Notes: generated by a model from the sequence alone, not told the origin. 64,000 nucleotides of DNA from Enterobacillus tribolii (GCF_003363015.1 NZ_QRAP01000002.1:186001-250000), one strand, 5' to 3'; positions 29,634 to 38,270 are shown, counted from the stretch's first letter. Program-made: numbers and translations.

Positions 29634-30569
29634 ATGACAGCGAAAGCGCAATCCCTGGCTTATGTTGCGTTTCAGGTTACCGATCTGGCGCTGATGCGGC
29701 AGTTTATGACCGATTTCGGTATGTATCCCGCAGGGGCCTGCGACGATGGCGACACATTGCTGATGCGTGGTGTTGGAACGACGCCGGTGATTCACGTTTC
29801 TCACCTGGGCGAAGATAACCGCTTTCTGGGGCTGGCGCTGAACGTGTCCTCAGCGGAGGATCTGCGCTTCTTGTCGAACCAGCCCGGCGCGTCGGCGATT
29901 GAGGATAACCCGCTTCCCGGCGGCGGGCAGCGCGTACGCCTGCGCACGCCGGACGGCATTGAAATTATCGCCCTGCACGGCGTTCAGCCGGCGGCTCCCC
30001 TGCCGGTGCGTTCCGTGCATTTGTTTAACAACGCCGCGGAGCAGCCGCGCGTGAATAATTCGATTCGCGCACGGGCGGCCATCGCGCCGGTGCTGTCGCT
30101 CGGCCACTGCGTGCTGCGCGTCAGCAACTGCCGGGAAAGCAGCGACTGGTTCACCCACCATTTCGGCATGGTGATCTCCGACTTCATCAGCACGCCGGCG
30201 TTGTATCCCATCGGCGCCTTTATGCGTTTCGATCACGGCGAGGCGCTGGTCGATCACCATTCGCTGCTGATTAACGAAGCTGACGAAATCGGACTGCATC
30301 ACTGCGGGTTTGAAGTGCAGGATCTCGACGCCGTCTACACCGCCCACGAATACCTGATGGAACAGGGGTATGAGCTGGAATGCGGCGTCGGACGCCATCT
30401 GCTGGGCAGCCAAATCTACGATTACTGGCGCGATCCGTTCGGCAACCGGGTGGAGCATTACACCGATGGAGACAGGGTGAATCACCATCATCAGGCGACG
30501 CATTTCACCGGCAGCGGCGACGGCACCACGCAGTGGGGAATGAAAGTGCCGCCCTCCTTCTTTTCTTAA
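29634..30569 (+). CDS. Type I extradiol ring-cleavage dioxygenase (VOC family)
   Basis: A 311-aa two-domain vicinal-oxygen-chelate protein, the usual length of catechol 2,3-dioxygenases. The C-terminal domain carries the Fe(II) triad His158 (LGHCVLRV), His222 (GLHHCGFEV) and Glu274 (RVEHYTDGD). The spacing of 64 and 52 residues resembles BphC. The N-terminal domain (1-120) lacks the triad, as expected. It should open a catecholic ring meta to a hydroxyl, the step after the monooxygenase. ATG 29634 has GGGAGG upstream; the frame opens earlier, inside the reductase gene. Confidence 0.88.
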   Translation: MTAKAQSLAYVAFQVTDLALMRQFMTDFGMYPAGACDDGDTLLMRGVGTTPVIHVSHLGEDNRFLGLALNVSSAEDLRFLSNQPGASAIEDNPLPGGGQRVRLRTPDGIEIIALHGVQPAAPLPVRSVHLFNNAAEQPRVNNSIRARAAIAPVLSLGHCVLRVSNCRESSDWFTHHFGMVISDFISTPALYPIGAFMRFDHGEALVDHHSLLINEADEIGLHHCGFEVQDLDAVYTAHEYLMEQGYELECGVGRHLLGSQIYDYWRDPFGNRVEHYTDGDRVNHHHQATHFTGSGDGTTQWGMKVPPSFFS

Positions 30570-30594
30570 CGTCAGACCGATCAAGGAACAGGCT

Positions 30595-31023
30595 ATGGAT
30601 AACAGCAAAATTCACATTAACACCCCGGTGGGGGAAGTTTTGGTTCGCCGCGAAGATCTTGATCCGGACAAATGGATGTTGTTCGAGAAAACCGGACTGC
30701 GTCAGTACGTGTTATGGGTGCATCCGGAAACCGGAGCCAGCGTGGCGCTATTGGACTTTCCCGCCGGCTCCGGCGTGCCGGAGAGGCATCGCCACGCATC
30801 CAATCAGTTCATGTACTGCCTGGAGGGCGAGTACCGCTATGAGGGCAGCAATCTGACGCTGAAGCCGGGGGATTTCTATATGAATCCCAAAGGCTCTTAT
30901 CACGGGCCGACCCGCGCGGTAACGCGCAGCCTGCTGCTGGAGGTTTACGACGGCCCGCACTATTACGAGAAGCCGGAATATCACTCGGAAGAGACCATCG
31001 GAAAAGTGGTGTCGGAAGGATAG
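30595..31023 (+). CDS. Single-domain cupin, possible dioxygenase or isomerase
   Basis: A 142-aa cupin. Motif 1 provides His65 and His67 in VPERHRHASNQFMY, with Gln71 where many cupins have Glu; motif 2 gives His103 in GSYHGP after LKPGDFYMNP. It resembles small cupins of the 2,4'-dihydroxyacetophenone dioxygenase/ChrR type. Its reaction in the pathway is unknown: it could be a second oxygenase, a tautomerase or a sensor. It lies 25 bases after the extradiol gene. Confidence 0.75.
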   Translation: MDNSKIHINTPVGEVLVRREDLDPDKWMLFEKTGLRQYVLWVHPETGASVALLDFPAGSGVPERHRHASNQFMYCLEGEYRYEGSNLTLKPGDFYMNPKGSYHGPTRAVTRSLLLEVYDGPHYYEKPEYHSEETIGKVVSEG

Positions 31024-31033
31024 GGAGAAGGCG

Positions 31034-31897
31034 ATGAAGCTGGCAAGTTATTGTTATCACGGCATCAGCGGTTACGGCCTGGTGGAGGACGACGGGATTT
31101 TCGATCTCACTTCGCGTTTGGGGGCGGATTATCCGGACCTGAAAAGCGTGTTGACGGCGGGAGAGGCGATTCTCGGCACCCTCCGTGAGATGGCGGAACG
31201 CGGTGGGCCGCGGTTGGCGAAGGAGAGCGTGACGTTTCTGCCGGTGATTGAGAATCCGGGCAAGATCGTCTGCGTCGGCCTCAATTATGAGGCGCACCGG
31301 CTGGAAACCCGCCACGACAAAACGCAGTACCCGACGCTGTTTTTGCGCACCGCTACGTCGCAAACCGGACACGATACGGCCATCATCCGGCCGTACGGCT
31401 CAGAGCAGCTTGATTTCGAGGGAGAAATTGCCCTGGTTATCGGCCGCGGCGGGCGGCGTATTTCCCCCGAGAACGCGTTGGAGCACGTGGCCGGTTATGC
31501 CTGCTACAACGACGCTTCGGTACGCGACTGGCAATTTCATACTCAGCAATGGACGCCGGGCAAAAACTTCGATGCTACCGGCAGCTTCGGTCCGTGGCTG
31601 GTTACCCGGGGCGAGATTGCCGATGACGCGGTGATGACGCTGGTGACCCGCCTGAACGGCCAGGAAGTACAGCGCACGACGACGAAATACCTGATTCGCG
31701 GGTTTGCGGATTTGATCGCCTATATCTCCGCCTTTACCACGCTGGAGCCGGGGGACGTCATCGTTACCGGTACGCCGGGCGGTATTGGATCGCGCCGTAC
31801 GCCGCCGCTGTTTATGCAGCCGGGAGACGTGGTGGAAGTGGAGGTGGATCGCATCGGCGTGCTGCGCAACATCATTCAGGCGGAGGAAACGCAATGA
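31034..31897 (+). CDS. Fumarylacetoacetate hydrolase-family protein
   Basis: A 287-aa FAH-fold enzyme. Metal ligands are Glu129 and Glu131 in LDFEGEIALVIG and Asp160 in YACYNDASVRDWQ, with VCVGLNYEAH and TGTPGGIGSRR around the active site. Members hydrolyse acylpyruvates, decarboxylate 4-oxalocrotonate or isomerise and hydrate dienoates in meta-cleavage routes. Here it would process the oxidised ring-fission product. Only one such enzyme is present, so HpaG-like decarboxylase and HpaH-like hydratase steps are not both covered. Its stop overlaps the next start as ATGA. Confidence 0.87.
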   Translation: MKLASYCYHGISGYGLVEDDGIFDLTSRLGADYPDLKSVLTAGEAILGTLREMAERGGPRLAKESVTFLPVIENPGKIVCVGLNYEAHRLETRHDKTQYPTLFLRTATSQTGHDTAIIRPYGSEQLDFEGEIALVIGRGGRRISPENALEHVAGYACYNDASVRDWQFHTQQWTPGKNFDATGSFGPWLVTRGEIADDAVMTLVTRLNGQEVQRTTTKYLIRGFADLIAYISAFTTLEPGDVIVTGTPGGIGSRRTPPLFMQPGDVVEVEVDRIGVLRNIIQAEETQ

Positions 31898-32295
31898 GCG
31901 GAAAACGGCGGATATACAGCAGTGACGTGACGGAACCGGCTGACGGCCTGTGGTCGAATGCCCTGTTGATTGGGCAACAGCTGTTTATTTCCGGGATGAC
32001 TGCACGCGGAAAGGATACGAACGTTATTGAGGGTGATGACGAGTATCAGCAGGCGCTGACGGTGTTTCGCAAGATTCGCCATTTGGTTGAAGCTGCCGGC
32101 GGGCGCATGGACGATGTCGTCAAGATGACCATTTTCGTGACCCGGATCCAACACAATACCGAAGTATGGCGCGCGCGCCGTGAGTTTTTCAGCGGGGATT
32201 TCCCCGCCTGCACGCTGGTGGAAGTGAAAGGCCTGGCGCGGGCGGATATTTTACTGGAAATCGAGGCCACGGCGATCGTGGGGTGCTCCGCGTGA
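31894..32295 (+). CDS. Rid-family protein lacking the canonical arginine
   Basis: A 133-aa Rid (YjgF/YER057c) protein with the fold motifs GRMDDVVKMTIFVT and ADILLEIEATAIV. The imine-deaminase arginine, normally in the P-A-R-S motif, is replaced: the sequence reads FPACTLVEV, giving Cys106. That places it outside canonical RidA and near Rid subfamilies not shown to hydrolyse enamines. In a ring-cleavage operon the known precedent is 2-aminomuconate deaminase, but the missing arginine makes that uncertain. Its start overlaps the FAH gene by four bases. Confidence 0.82.
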   Translation: MSGKRRIYSSDVTEPADGLWSNALLIGQQLFISGMTARGKDTNVIEGDDEYQQALTVFRKIRHLVEAAGGRMDDVVKMTIFVTRIQHNTEVWRARREFFSGDFPACTLVEVKGLARADILLEIEATAIVGCSA

Positions 32296-32326
32296 GAGGC
32301 GTGCGCAATAAAGGCGAGGTAATAAT

Positions 32327-33859
32327 ATGATCTATAAAGATAAAGTATTTGATGAGCTGGGGTTGTCCGAACTGAATTCCGGCGCCTATTGCAGCACGGC
32401 GGGATGGGCCGCCGCCGGGGAAGAGGGCGCATTTGAGGCGCTGAACCCGGCAACGGAAGCCTGCGTAGCGCGGGTTTGCGCGGCCACGGCGCAGGATTAT
32501 GAAGCGATCGTCGCCTGCGCTCAGGGCGCGGTGTTACGCTGGCGGCGGGTGCCTGCGCCGCGCCGTGGCGAGTTGATCCTGCGGATTGGCGAACTGGTGG
32601 CGCAACATATGGATGCGCTGGCGCAACTGGTGTCGCTGGATACCGGGAAGTCGCTGGCTGAGAGCCGGGGCGAACTGAAAGAAGTGGTGGACATGGCGAC
32701 GCTGGCCGCCGGTCAGTCACGCATGATGTACGGCTATACGCAGCAGTCCCAGCGCGTCGATCACCGCATGTACGATCAGTGGCTGCCGCTCGGGGTCATC
32801 GGCATTATTTCCGCCTACAACTTTCCCGCTGCGGTATGGGCGCAAAACGGGTTTTTGTCCGCTATCGGCGGCAATACGGTGATCTGGAAGCCCAGCCCGA
32901 AAGTGCCGTTGACCGCTATCGCCATGCAGCGCCTGGCTAATCAGGCAATGACGGAGTTTAATCAGCCGGGCGTATTTTCCCTGTTTATTCCGCACGATAA
33001 CGATGTGGCGGAGAAGCTGGTGGCGGACACGCGGGTGGCGATGATCTCCTTTACCGGTTCTACCAGCGTGGGCAAAAAGGTGGCGGATATCGTCGGCAGT
33101 ACGCTGGGGCGCCGCTATATGCTGGAATGCTCAGGCAATAATGGCTGTATCGTGGATGAAACTGCCGATCTGGAAATGGCTGCCGCGGCGCTGGCCTTCG
33201 GCGCGGTAGGGACTTCCGGGCAGCGCTGCACCAGCACCCGGCGGGTTATCGTGCATAAGTCGGTGAGTCAGCGGCTGGTTGATTTGCTGTGTCAGGCCTG
33301 GCAGCAGATTCCGGTCGGCGATCCGGCGCGGGAAGAGACGTTGGTCGGCCCCCTGGTCGATCGTGCGGCGGTTACCGATTTCGAAGATGCGGTGGCGCAA
33401 GCGCGGGAACTGGGCGGGGAAGTGGTATTCGGCGGCCACCGTATGGCGCTTGACGGGTATTTCGTTGAGCCCACCATCATTACCGGAGCGCGCAACGAAT
33501 GGCCCTGCGTGCAGCGCGAAACGTTCGCCCCGATTCTGTACGTGATCGAATACGACACGCTGGATGAGGCGATCGCGTTGCATAACGGTGTCGCTCAGGG
33601 GTTGGCGTCGGGGATTCACAGCACCAATCTTTCCAATATTGAACGTTTCCTGTCTGCTTCCGGAAGCGACTGCGGCATCGTACGCGTCAATATGGGCACT
33701 ACGGGCGCGGACGTTGGCGCGGCATTCGGCGGGGAAAAAGAAACCGGCGGCGGACGCACCGCGGGTTCCGATGCCTGGAAAGGGTATATGCGGCGCCAGA
33801 GCGTGTGTATCAACTGGGGCAAAGAAACCGCCTGGGGTCACAAGTTCAGCTTTCGCTGA
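32327..33859 (+). CDS. ALDH7-type aldehyde dehydrogenase
   Basis: A 510-aa NAD(P)-dependent aldehyde dehydrogenase. The catalytic Cys301 sits in GTSGQRCTSTRR and the general base Glu267 in MLECSGNNG. The C-terminal FGGEKETGGGRTAGSDAWK is the signature of the ALDH7 group (alpha-aminoadipic semialdehyde/piperideine-6-carboxylate dehydrogenase). In this operon it should oxidise the semialdehyde from extradiol cleavage. ALDH7 enzymes favour carboxylated semialdehydes, which fits a muconate semialdehyde. ECSGNNG departs from the usual ELGGNNA. Confidence 0.88.
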   Translation: MIYKDKVFDELGLSELNSGAYCSTAGWAAAGEEGAFEALNPATEACVARVCAATAQDYEAIVACAQGAVLRWRRVPAPRRGELILRIGELVAQHMDALAQLVSLDTGKSLAESRGELKEVVDMATLAAGQSRMMYGYTQQSQRVDHRMYDQWLPLGVIGIISAYNFPAAVWAQNGFLSAIGGNTVIWKPSPKVPLTAIAMQRLANQAMTEFNQPGVFSLFIPHDNDVAEKLVADTRVAMISFTGSTSVGKKVADIVGSTLGRRYMLECSGNNGCIVDETADLEMAAAALAFGAVGTSGQRCTSTRRVIVHKSVSQRLVDLLCQAWQQIPVGDPAREETLVGPLVDRAAVTDFEDAVAQARELGGEVVFGGHRMALDGYFVEPTIITGARNEWPCVQRETFAPILYVIEYDTLDEAIALHNGVAQGLASGIHSTNLSNIERFLSASGSDCGIVRVNMGTTGADVGAAFGGEKETGGGRTAGSDAWKGYMRRQSVCINWGKETAWGHKFSFR

Positions 33860-33912
33860 GGGGGGCTCAGCGGGAAACGTTGGCCCATTGAAGTCATGAC
33901 GGAGGTATAAAC

Positions 33913-34218
33913 ATGCTGTTTGTAGTTTTCAATATCGACAAACAGGACGGCGCGGCGGCGATTCGTGAGCAAACGCGCCCGGCGCATCTGGCATTTATGA
34001 AATCGCTGGGGGAGCAGGTGAAGGCCGGTGGTCCGCTGTTCTCCGGTGACGCCAGTCAGGCTTTCGGCGGCATGTATGTACTGGAGGCGCAGGATCATGC
34101 GCAAGCGACGGCGATTGCCGGGCAGGATCCCTACGTTCAGGCGGGGTTATTCAGCCTGCAATATATTCAGCCGTGGAAGTGGAATACCCGGCGGCCGGAC
34201 GATGTGGCCGTATGGTGA
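33913..34218 (+). CDS. YciI-like protein
   Basis: A 101-aa ferredoxin-like alpha/beta protein with the YciI/muconolactone-isomerase-like pattern TRPAHLAFMKSLGEQVKAGG; His25 is the expected active-site residue. YciI relatives catalyse small isomerisation or dehalogenation-type steps. It follows the dehydrogenase by 53 bases with a GGAGG site and ends just before a strong terminator, so it closes the operon. Confidence 0.82.
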   Translation: MLFVVFNIDKQDGAAAIREQTRPAHLAFMKSLGEQVKAGGPLFSGDASQAFGGMYVLEAQDHAQATAIAGQDPYVQAGLFSLQYIQPWKWNTRRPDDVAVW

Positions 34219-34226
34219 GTCATAAG

Positions 34227-34254
34227 GAAACGCCGCGTTTATCCGCGGCGTTTC
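34227..34254. terminator. Bidirectional terminator between the aromatic operon and proP
   Basis: GAAACGCCGCG-TTTATC-CGCGGCGTTTC is a perfect 11-bp stem. It lies between the convergent YciI-like and proP genes and can end both transcripts. Confidence 0.82.
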
Positions 34255-34268
34255 TGCTTTGCTGGCGA

Positions 34269-35798
34269 TCAGGTGAGCTTCGGATGCTGATCGATCAGGA
34301 TCTGCTTTCTTTTTTCCAGCGCTTCAATTTGCTCCTGAAGTTCGCCGATTTCGTCGCTGATGTTCTCAACCTTTTGTTCAATGGTGTCATAGGTTTCCTG
34401 CAACAGTTCTTTCGCTTCAGAAGGGTCGGAGGCCGCCGGCGTTGCGCCGCGTAACGGCTTGTTGGCGGTTTCTTTCATATACAGGCCGGTAATCAGCCCG
34501 ATCAATGCGACGATCATCAGGTAGTAAGCCGGCATGTACAGGTTGCCGCTGGACTCCACCAACCAGGCGGCGGCGGTCGGTGTAAGGCCGGCGACCAGAA
34601 CGGAAACGTTAAAAGAGATTGCCAGGGCGCTGTAGCGGATGTGCGTCGGGAACATGGCCGGCAGCGTGGATGCCATCACACCGGTGAAGGCGTTCAGCAG
34701 CACCGCCAGAACCAACAGGCCGACGAATATCAACCCGACGACACCGCTGTTGATCAGATAGAAGCAGGGGACGGACAGCAACAACAACCCGATGCTGCCG
34801 CCGATGACGAACGGCTTACGCCCGATGCGGTCGCTGGTCAGCCCGATAACCGGCTGGACGAACAGCATCCCGATCATGATGGCGATGATAATCAGCACGC
34901 CGTGGCTTTCCGAGTAATCCAGGTTATGCGACAGATAGCTGGGCATATAGGTCAGCAGCATATAGTAGGTGACGTTGGTGGCGATAACCAATCCCATACA
35001 CACCAACAGGCTGCGCCAGTTTTTAGCCGCAATCTCTTTGAATGAGATCTTTGGCGGATTCTCAATGGCGGCGCGATCGTCTTTTTCTATCTTGTCCACA
35101 TGTTGCTGAAACGTCGGGGTTTCTTCCAGCGCGTGACGCAGGTACAGGCCGATGATGCCGAGCGGTGCGGCCAGGAAGAACGGGATACGCCAGCCCCACT
35201 CAAGGAAGTTGGCTTCGCCGATGATGCTGGAGATCAGTACTACCACACCCGCGCCGAGCACGAAGCCGGCGATGGAGCCGAAGTCGAGCCAGCTGCCCAT
35301 GAAGCCGCGCTTACGGTCCGGAGAGTATTCCGCGACGAAAATCGCCGCCCCGGAATACTCTCCGCCAACGGAGAAACCCTGTGCGAGTTTGGCCAGCAGC
35401 AGCAGGATGGGCGCCCAGATACCGATAGAAGCATAGGATGGGATCAGCCCGATACAGAAGGTGCTTATCGCCATGATGATGATAGTGACGGAAAGCACCT
35501 TCTGACGCCCGAAGCGATCCCCGAGTGCGCCGAAGACGATGCCGCCGAGCGGTCTGACCAGGAAGGGAACGGAAAACGTAGCCAGCGCGGCGATCATCTG
35601 AACGCTCGGCGAAGCGTCAGGGAAGAATACCTGACCCAGCGCATAGGCAACAAAGCCGTAAACACCGAAGTCGAACCATTCCATCGCGTTACCCAGTGCC
35701 GCGGCGGTGATAGCTTTTTTCAGTTTGCTGTCGTCGATAATCGTTATGTCGTTAATACGTAATGGTTTGTGGCGTTTTTTTCTTAGACTCATACTCAT
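34269..35798 (-). CDS. proP: Osmosensory proline/betaine symporter ProP
   Basis: A 509-aa MFS transporter very close to E. coli ProP (500 aa). Conserved stretches include AMEWFDFGVYGFVAYALGQV, SVGGEYSGAAIFVAEYSPDR and STLPAMFPTHIRYSAL. A C-terminal coiled coil (about 465-505, EIGELQEQIEALEKRKQIL) sets the osmotic activation threshold in E. coli. It imports proline, glycine betaine and ectoine with protons when osmolality rises. ATG 35798 is chosen because AAGGGA lies eight bases upstream. It converges with the aromatic operon and is functionally separate from it. Confidence 0.93.
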   Translation of the reverse strand: MSMSLRKKRHKPLRINDITIIDDSKLKKAITAAALGNAMEWFDFGVYGFVAYALGQVFFPDASPSVQMIAALATFSVPFLVRPLGGIVFGALGDRFGRQKVLSVTIIIMAISTFCIGLIPSYASIGIWAPILLLLAKLAQGFSVGGEYSGAAIFVAEYSPDRKRGFMGSWLDFGSIAGFVLGAGVVVLISSIIGEANFLEWGWRIPFFLAAPLGIIGLYLRHALEETPTFQQHVDKIEKDDRAAIENPPKISFKEIAAKNWRSLLVCMGLVIATNVTYYMLLTYMPSYLSHNLDYSESHGVLIIIAIMIGMLFVQPVIGLTSDRIGRKPFVIGGSIGLLLLSVPCFYLINSGVVGLIFVGLLVLAVLLNAFTGVMASTLPAMFPTHIRYSALAISFNVSVLVAGLTPTAAAWLVESSGNLYMPAYYLMIVALIGLITGLYMKETANKPLRGATPAASDPSEAKELLQETYDTIEQKVENISDEIGELQEQIEALEKRKQILIDQHPKLT

Positions 35799-36143
35799 AG
35801 AGGTCATCCCTTAAAAATTAGTCGGGGCGAGCGTATAGCGTGGTTCAACAGCCAATAAAATGAGATATCAATTTTGTTGATGCGAAAGGTAGTGCGGGGC
35901 TGAATTGGTGATTTTATATCTGTGTTGCTCGCTGTTTTTATTGGTATTTATGCTGGTAGTCTCCTGAATGTCAGGTTAATTAACTGTTATAATTTTAACG
36001 TGGAATTGACTAGCATGCAAATTAAGTCAAATTATTAAAGTATTTCAAAGGTGAAGGCAGCAATGGAGCGGCGTGTCTGAGGGGGAAATAACGTTGTTTG
36101 GGCGGCTCCTCCCAGCGGAGAGAGGAGCCTGATTTACGACGGA
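35799..36143 (-). promoter_or_regulatory. proP upstream region
   Basis: A 345-base AT-rich gap without a gene. It should hold the proP promoters, which in E. coli are osmotically, CRP-, Fis- and RpoS-controlled; I could not assign sites with confidence. Near its far end GGCTCCTC (36104-36111) and GAGGAGCC (36122-36129) form a hairpin just after the acyltransferase stop, probably its terminator. Confidence 0.45.
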
Positions 36144-37232
36144 TTAAGACCGGACGTTCTCCCGGCTTATGCCGGGCAGCACTTTGCCGGCAGCCACTTT
36201 TCTGTCGATAAAGGCTTTGAGCACTTTGTAAGAAGGAAACTCAAAGAAATGGAACGTTATACAGGAAGCGGCGGTTAAGATAGAGCAGAACAGCAGCGTA
36301 CTGATTACAAAGGAATTGCTGTTGTAGAGCCCGAAATAATCGAAAATAAGCATAACGGGAGTATGGATAAGATAAATGGAAAAACTGATTTTTCCCAGGT
36401 ACGACAAAATTTTTGATGATAAAACCCGGGATACAATATTATCGTAAGCACATGACGAGTAAATAATATAGCTGATGCCGATAATCGCTAAGGCATCGTA
36501 AGACATTATATTTTTCTTGGTGAAGATAAAGCAGGAAACTAATGCGATGGTGACTAACTGGAAAAAGAGTGTTTTTCGCGTTGAGGTTTTGGGGCCTTCG
36601 CTTTCCAGAATATTTTTAATCACCACGCCGATGCACATACCGGAGATGCATTTCAGAAAGCCGGAGGAAAACAGGTAAAGATTGAGATCTTTGGCCGCCA
36701 TAAGGTTATGGTTTTTAGCCATGACAAGCGCATAACCTATTGAAGCAATGATAATTAATGCGTAGTTATTCCTGTACTTTAACAGGCATAGAAAGAGGAC
36801 GACAGACGCATAAAATTCAACGGACACTGACCAGCTGGGGTCATTCCAGCTCCAGGACTGCTCCAGCCCCATGCCATGCAATAATAGCAAATTGTTTACT
36901 GCTGTCCCTATAGGATTATCAAAAGGAATATGTCGGTTCAGAACAGCATAAATAAAAAACACCATCAACATGGTTAATATATGGAGAGGGTAAAGGCGGG
37001 CAAGACGATGAAGTGAAAACTGTACGAAGCCTATTTCCCCGTTACTAACTTTTTTTGAATAAACGAACGACAGCACAAAGCCTGACAAGATAAAGAAACC
37101 GTCTACCGAGATGTAGGCATTAACGAAATTGAAATTCGTCCATCCGAGCCGGCTGCCCATCCAGTGGCTGAACACGACGCTCAGGCAAAGCAAAGCTCTT
37201 ATACCATCAAGCTGTAATAATCTGTTTTTCAT
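36144..37232 (-). CDS. Acyltransferase family 3 membrane protein
   Basis: A 362-aa integral membrane protein of the OafA/NodX/WecH acyltransferase family, with about ten helices. Motifs are LDGIRALLCLSVVFSHW with the catalytic histidine, YISVDGFFILSGFVLSFVYS and HRLARLYPLHIL. Members O-acetylate or O-succinylate O-antigen, exopolysaccharide or glucans. The base composition is clearly more AT-rich than that of the backbone genes, suggesting acquisition by transfer. No polysaccharide genes are adjacent, so the acceptor is unknown. Confidence 0.88.
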   Translation of the reverse strand: MKNRLLQLDGIRALLCLSVVFSHWMGSRLGWTNFNFVNAYISVDGFFILSGFVLSFVYSKKVSNGEIGFVQFSLHRLARLYPLHILTMLMVFFIYAVLNRHIPFDNPIGTAVNNLLLLHGMGLEQSWSWNDPSWSVSVEFYASVVLFLCLLKYRNNYALIIIASIGYALVMAKNHNLMAAKDLNLYLFSSGFLKCISGMCIGVVIKNILESEGPKTSTRKTLFFQLVTIALVSCFIFTKKNIMSYDALAIIGISYIIYSSCAYDNIVSRVLSSKILSYLGKISFSIYLIHTPVMLIFDYFGLYNSNSFVISTLLFCSILTAASCITFHFFEFPSYKVLKAFIDRKVAAGKVLPGISRENVRS

Positions 37233-37453
37233 CTGCGGTTATTGCCAGGTTGGATTGATTTTATACAAAATGGCTTTAAGTATAGCAATATGGGCAAGAC
37301 CTGCAATTTTGTTTCTTAAATTCCAGATATAGATTACTCTTATTCTGCATAAGGTTATTACTACTATATTTTGCACTGAATTGTGCAAACATTGGACCGG
37401 GGGAGGAGACTTGATGAAAGAAAAACAACCAAGCCTCATGAAGATTACATAAT

Positions 37454-38209
37454 TTACTGTTTCATATATATTTCACGCTCATTCGGCGAAAAATGCTCAA
37501 TGGCGTATCGCAGCGTAGTGCGGGGAAGCTGTGTACAGAAGCTGTTAAGGAATTGGCGCAAAGCATCCCGGTCAATTTTTCCCGCTTCGCGCAGCATCCA
37601 TCCGACGGCTTTGTGCATTAAGTCATGGCGATGGTTAATAAAATGTTCTGCAAGCCAGAAAGTTTCATCCAGGCTTCCCATACGCAGCAATGGATAGACG
37701 GAAACCATGGCCGCACGTTCGCGCCAGAGATGACCGCTTGTTGCCCACCGGGAGAGAAACAGGCGGCGTGCTTCGTAATCGTCTTTGGTGCACTTCCAGT
37801 ATATCCCCATAAGATCCCTTACCGACAAGTCCACCAGATCCCAGTTGTTGACGCGCTCCAGGCGGCGGTCATAGAGGCCGATGATCTGTTTGAGTCCCTC
37901 CAGATCACGGGCCTTGGCGCACTTTTGGGCGAGCTTTATCATCAGAAGCAGGGCGACAAGGCGGATCTCGTGCCATTCGGAGCCCAGCAGAATATCACAG
38001 TCGTGTAGCGTGACATCGTTGCTGAATTTCTTAGCCAGAGAACGGGTCACCGGAACCCGAATCCCAAGAAACTTGTCTCCCTCACCATATTGGCCCGGAG
38101 CGGTTTTAAAAAAGCGCATCAGGTGGGCGGCTTGCTCGTCGTTTCTTAGCGAAAGGAATGCTTCGGAGATCTGTGTTGATGCTGTTGATTTTTCTGTTTT
38201 TGTGTTCAT
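37454..38209 (-). CDS. AlkD-type DNA alkylation-repair glycosylase
   Basis: A 251-aa HEAT-like-repeat protein of the AlkC/AlkD family, which excises N3- and N7-alkylpurines from DNA without base flipping. The AlkD active-site pattern is visible: NNWDLVDLSVRD supplies Trp and Asp, and GHLWRERAAMVS the arginine. It is a single gene in the accessory region with no repair partners beside it. ATG 38209 follows a weak site. Confidence 0.87.
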   Translation of the reverse strand: MNTKTEKSTASTQISEAFLSLRNDEQAAHLMRFFKTAPGQYGEGDKFLGIRVPVTRSLAKKFSNDVTLHDCDILLGSEWHEIRLVALLLMIKLAQKCAKARDLEGLKQIIGLYDRRLERVNNWDLVDLSVRDLMGIYWKCTKDDYEARRLFLSRWATSGHLWRERAAMVSVYPLLRMGSLDETFWLAEHFINHRHDLMHKAVGWMLREAGKIDRDALRQFLNSFCTQLPRTTLRYAIEHFSPNEREIYMKQ

Positions 38210-38270
38210 TTTGCATCCTGCTGGTATTGGAAGGGGTTTATTAGATCGCTAATGATTCTGAGTGATAATT

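Noticed and set aside
34269-35798. MFS transporter next to the aromatic operon as its uptake system
   Set aside because: The sequence, including the C-terminal coiled coil, is that of the osmosensory transporter ProP, and it is convergent with the operon beyond a strong terminator.
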